NCBI GenBank assembly: GCA_035634255.1
Contig: DASQDI010000043.1
Location: 1 to 64,000, forward strand
Length of the DNA stretch: 64,000 nt
Reading direction: 5' to 3'
From: DATLMR01 sp035634255
GTDB taxonomy: Bacteria > Acidobacteriota > Blastocatellia > UBA7656
Shown: in pieces, positions 18,964 through 26,923 of the stretch
How positions within the stretch are numbered: the stretch's first letter is position 1
Layout of the letters: the number at the start of each line of letters is the position of its first letter
The notes under the pieces: model-generated
Databases searched by the model: none
Told to the model about the DNA's origin: nothing
The model's input: only the letters and a program-made list of their open reading frames with translations
Translations under genes and position numbers: made by a program

Positions 18964-19551
18964 ATGAACCCGATGTTTTTCTTTTACCTGACGGCGGGGG
19001 CCATGCTCTTTCTCGTCGTCTCGTTCTTCCTCGGCCACGGCCACGAGGCGGGCCATCATGACCTGGGACACGCGGACGCCGGGCACGGCGATGGCGCGAG
19101 CCACGCCTCCGACCACAACAATCTGAGCGTCTGGTCGCTACAGGTGATCCTGCTCTTCATCGGAGGCTTCGGCATCGGAGGCTACTTCGCCTCCGCCTCT
19201 CAACTCAACTTCATCCTGACCATACTCGTGGCCACGGCGGGCGGGCTTGCCCTGGCCTCCCTGGGCTATTCCATAATCAATTTCTTTTACCGACGCCAGT
19301 TCGATTCGAGCGTCAGGTCCGACGAATTCATCGGGTTGACCGGGATAATCGTGACCTCTATCAACGCAGGCGGGGTCGGGCAGGTCCGGTGCGAAGTCCG
19401 CTCGAACAGGGAGGTCTTCCTCGCGAGGTCCGCCGACGGCAGCGCCATCCCTATCAACTCAGTGGTCCATATAACCGGCATGGTGGGCTCGACGGCCATC
19501 GTAGAGGTCACCGACCCTAACCGGCAGACCGAAATATCATGGAGGAGATAA
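18964..19551 (+). CDS. NfeD/YuaF-like membrane protein, flotillin partner
   Basis: 195 residues. One membrane segment at 4-22, a histidine-rich stretch (about 24-58; repeated GH and HA pairs) facing one side, then two more hydrophobic segments (about 60-78 and 84-104), and a C-terminal beta domain from about 118 (SDEFIGLTGIIVTSI; then GQVRCEVR and VHITGM) of the OB-fold type found in NfeD proteins. Small proteins of this kind are encoded directly before flotillins, and the same holds here: the stop codon is two bases from the flotillin start. The histidine-rich loop might bind metal, which is not a standard feature of the family. Confidence 0.75.
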   Translation: MNPMFFFYLTAGAMLFLVVSFFLGHGHEAGHHDLGHADAGHGDGASHASDHNNLSVWSLQVILLFIGGFGIGGYFASASQLNFILTILVATAGGLALASLGYSIINFFYRRQFDSSVRSDEFIGLTGIIVTSINAGGVGQVRCEVRSNREVFLARSADGSAIPINSVVHITGMVGSTAIVEVTDPNRQTEISWRR

Positions 19552-19553
19552 TT

Positions 19554-21299
19554 ATGACCAGCTTCCAATTAATATTCATGCAATCGCAGACAGGATTGAA
19601 CACCCTGAATGAAAATCTGATACCGATACTGATGATGGCCTTCGGGGTCATCATTCTCGTGCTCATCATCCGGGCCATAACGAGCCGCTACGTGAAGATC
19701 CCGCCCGAGCAGGCCCTCGTCGTCTACGGCGGAGGGCAGACCGAAGTCGTGACGAGCGGCGCGAGGATAGTCTGGCCCTTTCTGCAGGACTCTTACACTC
19801 TCGACCTGCGCGCGTTTCAGGTGCAGTTGCACCTGAAGGACGCCCCGAACACCGACCGCATCCCCATCACCCTGATCGCGATGGCGACCTGCAAGATCAG
19901 CAAGAAGCCGGAGCTGCTGCTGAAGGCCGCCGAGAACTTCGGCAGCTCGAAGTCAGAGGAGGTGGACAGCAAGATCGCCAACGTGCTCGAAGGCCACCTG
20001 CGCGTCGTCGTCGGCCAGATAGACATGGACACCATCCTCTCGAAGCGCGACGAGTTCAACGCCCGAATCTCAAGCGAGTCCGCGACCGAGCTTGAAAACC
20101 TCGGGGTGGAGATCGTCGTGCTCAACATACAGGAGGTCTCCGACCCGAACGGCGTCATCCAGGCCCTCGGCGCGCCGAAGATCGCGCAGATCAAAGCCAA
20201 CGCCGCGATCAAGGCCGCCGAAGAGACTCGCAGGCAGATAATCGACACCACCAACGCCGAGCGCGAAGGCGCGACCACCAAGGCCCAGAACCTGACGCAG
20301 ATCGCGGAGGCCGAGCGCAACCGCGACCTGCAAACGTCCAAGTATGACGCCGAGGTGGCCCGGCAGAAGGCCATCACCTCCAAGGCCGGGCCGCTCTCGG
20401 ACGCCGAAGCGCAAAAGGCCGTGGTCGCCGCGGAGGTCGCGGTAGAGATCGCGCGGGCCGAAGCCGAAACCGGCCTGCAGGAGAAGGTCGGGTTGAGGAA
20501 CGAGGCCGAGTATAAGGCCACCATCCTCAAGAAGGCGGAGGCCGAGCGGCAGCAGACCATCATCGTCGCCGAAGGCGCGGCCACGGCCCGCATAACGAAA
20601 GCCGAAGCCGAACAGAGGGCCCTGCAGGCCGAAGGCGCGGGGCAGGCGGAGAAGGAGAAGGCCATCGGGCTCGCCAAGGCCGAGGTCACGAAACAGTCCG
20701 GCCTCGCCGAGGCGGAAGTCTCCAAGCAGTCCGGGCTCGCCGAAGCCGCCGCCACCGAAGCGCGCCTCCTCGCGCAGGCCAAGGGCACCGAGGCCGAAGC
20801 GCTCGCGAGGGCCGCGGGCGTTCAGGCCGAACTGCTCGCGCAGGCCGAAGGGCGCCTGAAACTTGTCCAGGCGTACGCGAACATGGATGAGGAGCAGCGC
20901 CGCCTCTTCGTCACCACGGTCATACTCGACCGCCTGCCCGATATAATCAATCAACTCGGGGCCGCGGGGCAGCAGATCATGGAGCCGATTGCCAACGCCA
21001 TCACCTCCTCCCTTGGCCAGATTCAAAACCTCACGGTCTATGACTCGCCCCACGCCGGCAACGGGGACGGCTCCGTGTCGCGAATGCTGAAGCTCGGGCC
21101 GGACGTTTTATTCCAGTCCTTTCAGGCGCTCAAGAACACGGGCATGCTCCCCGCGATCCTGGGGCTTCTGGAGAAGTCGGGGGTCGATGTCTCCACCCTC
21201 TCCGGGTTGAACGGCGCGGGGAACGGCAAGGTCGAGGACTACCAGAGGGCGACACCTCCCCTGCCCGACCCCGTCGTCGCGGCCGGGGACATTAAATGA
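19554..21299 (+). CDS. Flotillin-like SPFH-domain protein
   Basis: 581 residues from ATG 19554, chosen over 19539 because GGAGGAG (19541-19547) then lies seven bases before the start. A membrane segment at about 14-35 is followed by the SPFH/Band 7 domain (about 36-210; VPPEQALVVYGGG-like start, later LENLGVEIVVLNIQEV). Residues about 210-430 are the flotillin coiled coil, very rich in Ala-Glu pairs (AEAERQ, KAEVTKQSG repeated as AEVSKQSG). Flotillins form oligomers in the cytoplasmic membrane and organise membrane domains. The Gly- and Ala-rich end (NGAGNGK) is of unknown use. It forms a two-gene operon with the NfeD-like gene. Confidence 0.85.
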   Translation: MTSFQLIFMQSQTGLNTLNENLIPILMMAFGVIILVLIIRAITSRYVKIPPEQALVVYGGGQTEVVTSGARIVWPFLQDSYTLDLRAFQVQLHLKDAPNTDRIPITLIAMATCKISKKPELLLKAAENFGSSKSEEVDSKIANVLEGHLRVVVGQIDMDTILSKRDEFNARISSESATELENLGVEIVVLNIQEVSDPNGVIQALGAPKIAQIKANAAIKAAEETRRQIIDTTNAEREGATTKAQNLTQIAEAERNRDLQTSKYDAEVARQKAITSKAGPLSDAEAQKAVVAAEVAVEIARAEAETGLQEKVGLRNEAEYKATILKKAEAERQQTIIVAEGAATARITKAEAEQRALQAEGAGQAEKEKAIGLAKAEVTKQSGLAEAEVSKQSGLAEAAATEARLLAQAKGTEAEALARAAGVQAELLAQAEGRLKLVQAYANMDEEQRRLFVTTVILDRLPDIINQLGAAGQQIMEPIANAITSSLGQIQNLTVYDSPHAGNGDGSVSRMLKLGPDVLFQSFQALKNTGMLPAILGLLEKSGVDVSTLSGLNGAGNGKVEDYQRATPPLPDPVVAAGDIK

Positions 21300-21343
21300 A
21301 GGCCGCGCCCGGAATCTGCTGAGCGATAAACATCACCGGCCGG

Positions 21344-21372
21344 TTGACTTGATCTGCGGGATGAAGTAGAAG
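21344..21372 (+). promoter_or_regulatory. Candidate sigma-70 promoter of the CHRD gene
   Basis: TTGACT (21344-21349), a 17-base spacer, and TAGAAG (21367-21372) stand 53 bases before ATG 21425. The -35 box matches five of six positions, the -10 box four of six. Confidence 0.4.
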
Positions 21373-21424
21373 ATAGGAACCGCTTTCCTCACGAGCGAGA
21401 CTAATTAAGCTTTGGAGGTGAAGG

Positions 21425-21946
21425 ATGCTGAAAAGATGTTTTAAGCTCTGCTCTTTGCTGGTTCTTCTCGGCTTGCTGCCCTCGATAGCGCAGGCGCAAA
21501 CCAACCGCGCGTTTCAAACCACTCTGATCGGCTACGAAGAGGTACCCGCTATCTCGACTACCGGCACCGGCACATTTGAGATGCTCATCGACTTCGGAGA
21601 TGTTGGTTTTGCTTATACGCTGAATTATTCGGGTCTCACAGGAAACGTACAGCAGGCTCATATTCACATCGCCCAGAAGGGAGTCAACGGAGGAATAATG
21701 ATCTTCTTTTGCACGAACCTGGGTAACGGACCCGCGGGGACGCAACCCTGCCCCGCCTCCGGCACAGTCTCGGGGTTCGTCACCGCGGCCGATGTAATCG
21801 GGGGCGCGGCGGCTCAGGGAATCGCCCCCGGAGAGTTCGCGGAAGTATTAAAGGCTATCCGCGCCGGCGCGGCGTATGTCAACGTACATTCCAACCTCTT
21901 CCCTGGCGGCGAGATCAGAGGCCAGGTCGTTCCGGCATCAAAATAG
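21425..21946 (+). CDS. Secreted CHRD-domain protein
   Basis: 173 residues; GGAGGTGAAGG stands before ATG 21425. A signal peptide (MLKRCFKLCSLLVLLGLLPS, cut after AQA) precedes a single CHRD (chordin-type) domain: TLIGYEEVPAISTTGTGTF at its start, YTLNYSGL, AHIHIAQKG, and an AYVNVHSNLFPGGEIRGQ end. This domain, first named from animal chordin, is widespread in secreted bacterial proteins, and its biochemical role in bacteria is not settled. The gene is single, between its own promoter candidate and a terminator shared with the convergent gene. Confidence 0.85.
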   Translation: MLKRCFKLCSLLVLLGLLPSIAQAQTNRAFQTTLIGYEEVPAISTTGTGTFEMLIDFGDVGFAYTLNYSGLTGNVQQAHIHIAQKGVNGGIMIFFCTNLGNGPAGTQPCPASGTVSGFVTAADVIGGAAAQGIAPGEFAEVLKAIRAGAAYVNVHSNLFPGGEIRGQVVPASK

Positions 21947-21972
21947 GTTCGACGACATCAACCCAACAGCTT

Positions 21973-22017
21973 CGCGGGGCGGCGTGTGACAATATTTACT
22001 CACACGCCGCCCCGCGA
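21973..22017. terminator. Bidirectional terminator hairpin
   Basis: A perfect 17-bp inverted repeat (21973-21989 with 22001-22017, pairing continuing to 22000) around an AT-rich loop, between the convergent stops at 21946 and 22062. It can serve both genes. Confidence 0.75.
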
Positions 22018-22061
22018 CCCTCATCGGCCCGCTTCAGTTTCGCTCTTCAGTCAGCCCCCGA

Positions 22062-22922
22062 TCACTTCCAGCTCCCGACGACGGGGATGTCTCCCTTCGA
22101 GCCGAAGGTGATTGCCATGTCCGCCTGCCCCGACGTGTTGGTGTTGCGGAGGAAGAAGGTCGAATCACTCGTCCGGTATACTCCCACGGCCGTCGTGCCG
22201 TTGCCGTCCCAGTCGCCCACGAGCGGCGTGTCTCCCTTCGAGCCAAGGCCCACGGTGATTTCGGGGTCGCCGGGCGTGTTGTTGTTTCGCAGAAGAAAAG
22301 TGGAGATGTCGGGCCTATAGACCCCGATGCTGGCCTTCCCGTCCCCATCCCAATCCCCGGCGACGGGGATGTCTCCCCTCGCGCCGAACGGCACGGAGAG
22401 GTCGGCCTGCCCCGTCGTGTTGGAGTTGCGAAGGAGGAATAGGCCCTGGCTCGGCCTGAAGACCCCGATGGTCATCTTCCCGTCCCCGTCCCAATCGCCC
22501 ACGACCGGCAGGTCTCCCGAGGAGCCGAAAGTCACCACGACCTCCGCCTCGCCCGCGGTGTTGGAGTTGCGGAGAAAGAAGGTTGAGTCGGACGTTCGGT
22601 AGACTCCGACCGTCACGCTCCCGTTGCCGTCCCAGTCGCCCGCGAGCGGCGTGTCGCCCTTCGAGCCGAAAGGGACGACCTCGTCGGCCTGCCCCGAGGT
22701 GTTGCTGTTTCGCAGAAGGAAGAGTCCCTCCGAGGGCCTGAAGAGCCCCACGGTCCAGGCCGACCTTCGGACGGGGCCGGCCGCGCGGGTCGGCGCGGGC
22801 TCCGGCGGCTTCGCGGAATTGTTTGCGTTCTCCGATTCGCCGGTGTTACCGGCGCACGCCGCAAAAAGGCACAACGACAGCAGGGCGAACGCGAGCGAAT
22901 AACGGGCAAAACCAATCTTCAT
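22062..22922 (-). CDS. Lipoprotein made of the five-blade repeat module
   Basis: 286 residues from ATG 22922, chosen over the in-frame 22970 because it starts a lipoprotein signal peptide (MKIGFARYSLAFALLSLC then lipobox LFAAC with Cys23) and GGAAAGGA lies about ten bases upstream. A Pro/Ala/Asn-rich tether (24-54) leads into five blades (about 55-286), ending GSWK. Blade 2 and blade 5 both carry TSDSTFFLRN, again showing duplication inside the module. It is the only copy anchored by lipid and the only one on the minus strand; the gene lies 72 bases after the UDP-GlcNAc epimerase gene and may be cotranscribed with it. Role likely at an outer or inner membrane surface. Confidence 0.8.
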   Translation of the reverse strand: MKIGFARYSLAFALLSLCLFAACAGNTGESENANNSAKPPEPAPTRAAGPVRRSAWTVGLFRPSEGLFLLRNSNTSGQADEVVPFGSKGDTPLAGDWDGNGSVTVGVYRTSDSTFFLRNSNTAGEAEVVVTFGSSGDLPVVGDWDGDGKMTIGVFRPSQGLFLLRNSNTTGQADLSVPFGARGDIPVAGDWDGDGKASIGVYRPDISTFLLRNNNTPGDPEITVGLGSKGDTPLVGDWDGNGTTAVGVYRTSDSTFFLRNTNTSGQADMAITFGSKGDIPVVGSWK

Positions 22923-22994
22923 CGGTATAATCCTTTCCAGTATCGGCGAGACTATCTGCTCGCTCTTCACAAATGAGAGAGTTTATAGCAGTTT

Positions 22995-24119
22995 TCAACC
23001 GCCTCCAAACCTTCGCGCAAGGGCGTCAACGATCCTTTGCGCCGCGAGGCCGTCGCCGAAAGGGTTTTCGGCCTCGCTCATCTTCCGGTACTCGCGCGGG
23101 TCGGAAAGAAGCTCCCCCGCCGCCTCCGCGATGCGCGCGGAATCCGTGCCGACGAGGCGGCCCGCCCCGGCCTCCACGACCTCCGGCCTCTCGGTCACCC
23201 CGCGCAGCACGAGCACGGGCTTATGAAGAGAAGGGGCCTCTTCCTGCATCCCTCCGGAGTCCGTGAGGATGAGGTAGCACCGGTCCATCAGCCTGAGCAG
23301 GTCTTTGTAAGAGACCGGATCGACGAGGCTCACTCGTTCGACGGGGGCGAGTTCTTCGTCGACCATGCGCATCACGTTCGGGTTCGGGTGCACCGGGTAG
23401 ACGATCTCCACGTCGTCGAAGCGCTCGGCTATCATCCTCAGGCCCCGGCAGATCGAGCGCAAAGGCTCCCCATGATTTTCGCGGCGGTGCGCCGTCACGA
23501 GCAGCATGCGTTTGCCTTCGAGATCGAGCCGGCCGAGCCGCTCGTCTTCGAAGTCGCCTTCCAGAGAGATGGACTTCAGGGCGTCGACAATCGTGTTGCC
23601 CGTGACGAAGATGTCCTCCTCCGCGGTCCCTTCGTTCAGCAGGTTGCGGCGCGCGCCCTCGGTCGGGGCGAAGTGCATGTCCACGAGGCACGAAGCGACG
23701 CGGCGGTTGATCTCTTCGGGGAAAGGGTTTCGCCGGTCGAACGACCTGAGCCCGGCTTCGACGTGCCCGACGCTGATGTTGCTATAAAAGGCCGCGAGCG
23801 CCGCCGTCATCACGGTCGTCGTGTCGCCCTGAATCAGGACCGCGCGCGGCTTCAGCTCGGAGAAGAGTTTCGATAAAGCATGCAGCGACCGAGAAGCGAA
23901 ATCCGACAGGCTCTGATCGTGCTGCATCAGGTTCAGGTCGACGTCCGGCTCTATGGCGAAGGCCGAGAGGACCTGATCGAGCAGCTCCCTGTGCTGCGCC
24001 GTCGCCACGACGACCTGCTCGAACTCCCCCGCCCTCCGGCGAAGCTCCTTCACGACGGGCGCCATCTTGATGGCTTCGGGCCGGGTGCCCATGATTGTTA
24101 CGACCTTAATTCGATCCAT
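22995..24119 (-). CDS. wecB: UDP-N-acetylglucosamine 2-epimerase (non-hydrolysing)
   Basis: 374 residues, the normal length for the family. MGTRPEAIKMAPVVKEL near the start, HVEAGLRSFDRRNPFPEEIN around 115-134, TAHRRENHGEPL near 210, and LTDSGGMQEEAPSLHKPVL near 285-303 are the family's conserved segments, covering UDP binding and catalytic residues. It interconverts UDP-GlcNAc and UDP-ManNAc in the cytoplasm, supplying ManNAc for surface polysaccharides. No strong ribosome site is visible before ATG 24119. A lipoprotein gene lies downstream on the same strand. Confidence 0.93.
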   Translation of the reverse strand: MDRIKVVTIMGTRPEAIKMAPVVKELRRRAGEFEQVVVATAQHRELLDQVLSAFAIEPDVDLNLMQHDQSLSDFASRSLHALSKLFSELKPRAVLIQGDTTTVMTAALAAFYSNISVGHVEAGLRSFDRRNPFPEEINRRVASCLVDMHFAPTEGARRNLLNEGTAEEDIFVTGNTIVDALKSISLEGDFEDERLGRLDLEGKRMLLVTAHRRENHGEPLRSICRGLRMIAERFDDVEIVYPVHPNPNVMRMVDEELAPVERVSLVDPVSYKDLLRLMDRCYLILTDSGGMQEEAPSLHKPVLVLRGVTERPEVVEAGAGRLVGTDSARIAEAAGELLSDPREYRKMSEAENPFGDGLAAQRIVDALARRFGGG

Positions 24120-24221
24120 GCGTCAAGCTCGATCCGCGTAATCAAACCGTAGATGGTATCACACAGGGCTCTCGGGGCTGTAGGGGATATCTGAAAGGTC
24201 GGGGCCGGGGGGAGGTTGGGC

Positions 24222-24258
24222 AAAAAAGAAAAAGGCGAGGCGCTTGCGGCGCTTCGCC
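24222..24258 (-). terminator. Intrinsic terminator of the sigma-factor operon
   Basis: Read on the minus strand, GGCGAAGCGC (24258-24249) pairs with GCGCCTCGCC (24243-24234) with one G-U pair, and is followed by a T-rich run (24233-24222). It ends the operon whose last gene stops at 24288. Confidence 0.8.
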
Positions 24259-24287
24259 CTGAGTAGTTTCACCGGCAGTTCGGAGAA

Positions 24288-25244
24288 CTAATTCTTTTCG
24301 GTTTTCCTGTTGAAGATTTTTCCGGCGGCCGGGCCGTCCTTCACCGTGTAGCCCGCGGGCACTTCGAACAGGGAGCGCGCCGGCTCGCTGCGGTTGATGT
24401 TGGTCAGCCGATAGATGGTCTCCCCGACGCGCGGGTCGCTGTGCTTCCTCATCACGACCGTTTGCAGTTCAGGCGAGTACCACTTCTCGGTCACGATGTT
24501 GATGGGCGCTTCGTTGCCGATGGTGCCCGCCGGGATGGTCACCGTGCTGCGCGTGCCTTCGGCCTCGACGCCTTCCACCATCTGCTTGCCGAGCGATTCG
24601 GTCTTCTCCTTCTCGGTGCCGGACGGGAAGCGCATGGCCGTGAATTCGGTCGGGCCGGTGATGACCGTAACGTCCGCGCCATTCTCGCGCGGCCTCCGGA
24701 CTTTGATGTGAGACTCAACCTGCTCGAAAGTAGCGCCGGGCTTAATCTCTACGTGGAACGAGGGGAGCTTGCGCGCGGTCTGGCTCTTCGGGTCGAGGAT
24801 GTAGTTGACGCCCGCGACCGGGTCGTTGATGAAGAAGGTCTGCGGGGGGTCGTCGGCCGTCGCCCACGGGCCGATGGCCCCGAGGGTCTGGTCGCGCCGC
24901 GTGCGCCCTTCGCTGTCGCGGTAGACCTGGGCGGAGGTCTTGCGGACGATGCGGTTGCCGTCGCCGAGCGTCTGGATGGTCTCCGTCACGGCCTCGGCCG
25001 AGTAGGGCGCGCCCTTAACGGGTTTCAGGTCGAAGCTCATCTCGCCGGAGACGAAGACGAAGGTGTCGCCCAGCTGGTGGCCTTCGGGGACACCCAGGAC
25101 CCGCGCCCCGCCGCCCGCCTGCTCTATCACCACTTGCTTCGGCTTTTTCTCCTGGCCCTTCTCCTGGCCTGACACGCCGAGGCAGTTGACCAGCAGCACG
25201 AACATGCAAATCGGGATATATATCGAATTTTTCTTAAGTCTCAT
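24288..25244 (-). CDS. Secreted protein of unknown function, third gene of the sigma/anti-sigma operon
   Basis: 318 residues with GAGAGGA before ATG 25244 and a signal peptide (MRLKKNSIYIPICMFVLLVN, cut after VSG or nearby). After a Lys/Gln-rich start, the body is a run of beta-strand-like segments: a GEMSFDLKPVKGAPYSAEAV segment, TLGDGNRIVRK, YRDSEGRTRRD, and near the end WYSPELQTVVMRKHSDPRVG. I do not recognise a named domain. Proteins with this pattern are, as far as I recall, common next to ECF sigma factors in acidobacteria. The 58-base gap to the anti-sigma gene makes cotranscription likely, so it may be an envelope sensor or target of the response. Confidence 0.65.
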   Translation of the reverse strand: MRLKKNSIYIPICMFVLLVNCLGVSGQEKGQEKKPKQVVIEQAGGGARVLGVPEGHQLGDTFVFVSGEMSFDLKPVKGAPYSAEAVTETIQTLGDGNRIVRKTSAQVYRDSEGRTRRDQTLGAIGPWATADDPPQTFFINDPVAGVNYILDPKSQTARKLPSFHVEIKPGATFEQVESHIKVRRPRENGADVTVITGPTEFTAMRFPSGTEKEKTESLGKQMVEGVEAEGTRSTVTIPAGTIGNEAPINIVTEKWYSPELQTVVMRKHSDPRVGETIYRLTNINRSEPARSLFEVPAGYTVKDGPAAGKIFNRKTEKN

Positions 25245-25302
25245 ACGGTCCTCTCTTTCCTGATGGTTGATGATTTAATTAAATCTCCTGATCCGCACCG
25301 GG

Positions 25303-26136
25303 CTAACGCACGAACCTGATCGCGCGAGCCAAACCGTCCTCTCCGATCAAAACGTCGGCCTTCACCCGAGACTCCGACCGCTCGTGATTCACCGGCAGGC
25401 CGAAGGAAGTCATGGCCGAGCGCGGCAGCTCGACGCGGACGATGTGGCCCCTTGCCATCTGCGACGGAGGGTACCCGTAGCCGATGGGCATGAATTCCGT
25501 CGCGACCTCCGCCGCCATCACCTCTTCCGCCTCCCTCGCCTCCGGGCGAGGCTTCCGGCGCGATTGCCCCCTGCCGTCGCGCGGGCGTGAAGGGCTCTGC
25601 GCTACGGAACGTTCGAGGTTTACCGGCGCGGCCGCCTGCTCTCCCCCATGCGCGGGCGCTTCCCTGCCTGGAGTCCGGGGCGGAGTCTGAGGCGGGGCCG
25701 GGGGGTCAGTGGCAACCGCCCTCTGCTCTCGCTCCGGCGCGGGCGTGAGCGCGACGACGGAGACTAACGCCGCCAGCAGAATGGCCGCGGCCACGCCAGC
25801 GGCCACGCGCCAATTCCGCCTCCGCCCTTTAATATCATCCACGAGCGCTATAGACGGTATAGACGGTTCGGTGATCGCAGCGCTTGCCCTCTGCGACGTG
25901 GAGCGCTCGCGGAAAGCGTTGAGTAGCGCGGCCTCGACGTGAGGCAATGCCTCACGGTCCTGAAGGCTCGCCGACAGAGCGCCGAGGCCGCCGGTGAGGG
26001 CTCGCTCGTCGGACAATCGCGCCGCGCACCTGTCGCACGCCCTTGCATGGGCCAGCCCGCTCTCTCTCTTCTCGGTCTCCATGATCCGGTTCCGCGCCAG
26101 ATCATTCACGACCTCTTCAAAAGTCTCACAGTTCAT
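25303..26136 (-). CDS. Zinc-finger anti-sigma factor
   Basis: 277 residues. I start at ATG 26136, whose ATGA overlaps the TGA of the sigma gene by four bases, with GAGGTG about seven bases before; an in-frame GTG lies nine bases further up. The HX3CX2C zinc site (HARACDRC, residues about 29-36) is the mark of ZAS anti-sigma factors, which hold the ECF factor in the cytoplasm. One membrane segment (about 108-128; VAAGVAAAILLAALVSVVAL) anchors it. The extracytoplasmic part is Pro/Ala- and Arg-rich, then a beta-like end (GHIVRVELPRSAM). It should release the sigma factor under envelope stress. Confidence 0.8.
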   Translation of the reverse strand: MNCETFEEVVNDLARNRIMETEKRESGLAHARACDRCAARLSDERALTGGLGALSASLQDREALPHVEAALLNAFRERSTSQRASAAITEPSIPSIALVDDIKGRRRNWRVAAGVAAAILLAALVSVVALTPAPEREQRAVATDPPAPPQTPPRTPGREAPAHGGEQAAAPVNLERSVAQSPSRPRDGRGQSRRKPRPEAREAEEVMAAEVATEFMPIGYGYPPSQMARGHIVRVELPRSAMTSFGLPVNHERSESRVKADVLIGEDGLARAIRFVR

Positions 26137-26762
26137 ATGAAGCACCTCACCGGCTTCGCTTCGCCCCTGGCTTCGCCGGCAGCCGTCCGGCCTACCTTCG
26201 CCGACCTCAGTCTCTCTATCAGCATAGCGCGCGCGCGATGCAGGCGTGAGCGTACAGTCCCCAGAGCGCAGCCCAGCACGTCAGACGCATCGACGTAACT
26301 CATCTCCTGCAGGTCGCACAGCACCACGACTTCGCGATAACGGGGCGGCAGAGCCAGCACCGCCTGCCTCACCGATTCAATCGTCTCGCTCCGCGTCAGG
26401 TCGCCCAGAGGGTCATCGCCCGCGATCAACTGCTCGGGGACCGCCTCTTCCGAATCGTCCGACTCGCCCGCGATGGGGACGTAGAGCCTGTCCCGCTTCA
26501 GGCAGCGCAGGACGTGATTGCGAGCGATGCCATACAGGTAAGCCGAGAGCGAGCCCCTCGCGGGGTCATAAGACGCGGCGTCGCGCATCAGCACCATGAA
26601 GACTTCCTGCGTTACATCTTCGGCGATGGATTCGGACCCGCTCATGTGCAGAGCGAATCGATACACGCCGCCCTGACGCCTCCTGTAGAGCGTGGTGAAA
26701 GCATCTTCGTCTCCGGCTATGATCAGCCTCAGCAGAGCCTCATCGCTGAAGGATGGCGTCAT
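26133..26762 (-). CDS. ECF-type RNA polymerase sigma factor (RpoE-like)
   Basis: 209 residues from the third of three adjacent ATG codons (26768, 26765, 26762), which places GAAGTGAG at a usual distance; the others are possible. Region 2 (about 20-90) includes DVTQEVFMVLMRDAASYDP and GSLSAYLYGIARNHVL; region 4 (about 130-185) includes LPPRYREVVVLCDLQEMSY and a helix-turn-helix with GTVRSRLHRAR. It directs RNA polymerase to a small regulon. The gene is first in an operon with its anti-sigma factor. A GGAAC at 26828-26824 on the minus strand is a possible -35 element of an autoregulated promoter, but no matching -10 is clear. Confidence 0.88.
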   Translation of the reverse strand: MTPSFSDEALLRLIIAGDEDAFTTLYRRRQGGVYRFALHMSGSESIAEDVTQEVFMVLMRDAASYDPARGSLSAYLYGIARNHVLRCLKRDRLYVPIAGESDDSEEAVPEQLIAGDDPLGDLTRSETIESVRQAVLALPPRYREVVVLCDLQEMSYVDASDVLGCALGTVRSRLHRARAMLIERLRSAKVGRTAAGEARGEAKPVRCFI

Positions 26763-26923
26763 CATCATCTCACTTCTATCTTCAATTGACTTACATTGTT
26801 GATTCGCGTGAGCCTGTTTGAAAGTTCCAGGAAGTAAAAATAAAAAACCGGAAAAAAGGCGGCCTTGGTTTTTAGACTGCGCTGGCACGGGTTTACGATC
26901 ATATTTCGCGGGGATCTAATATT

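Noticed and set aside
20070..21053. Long minus-strand open frame (327 codons) inside the flotillin gene
   Set aside because: Gly/Leu/Arg-rich mirror of the Ala-Glu coiled-coil codons; no motif or ribosome site.
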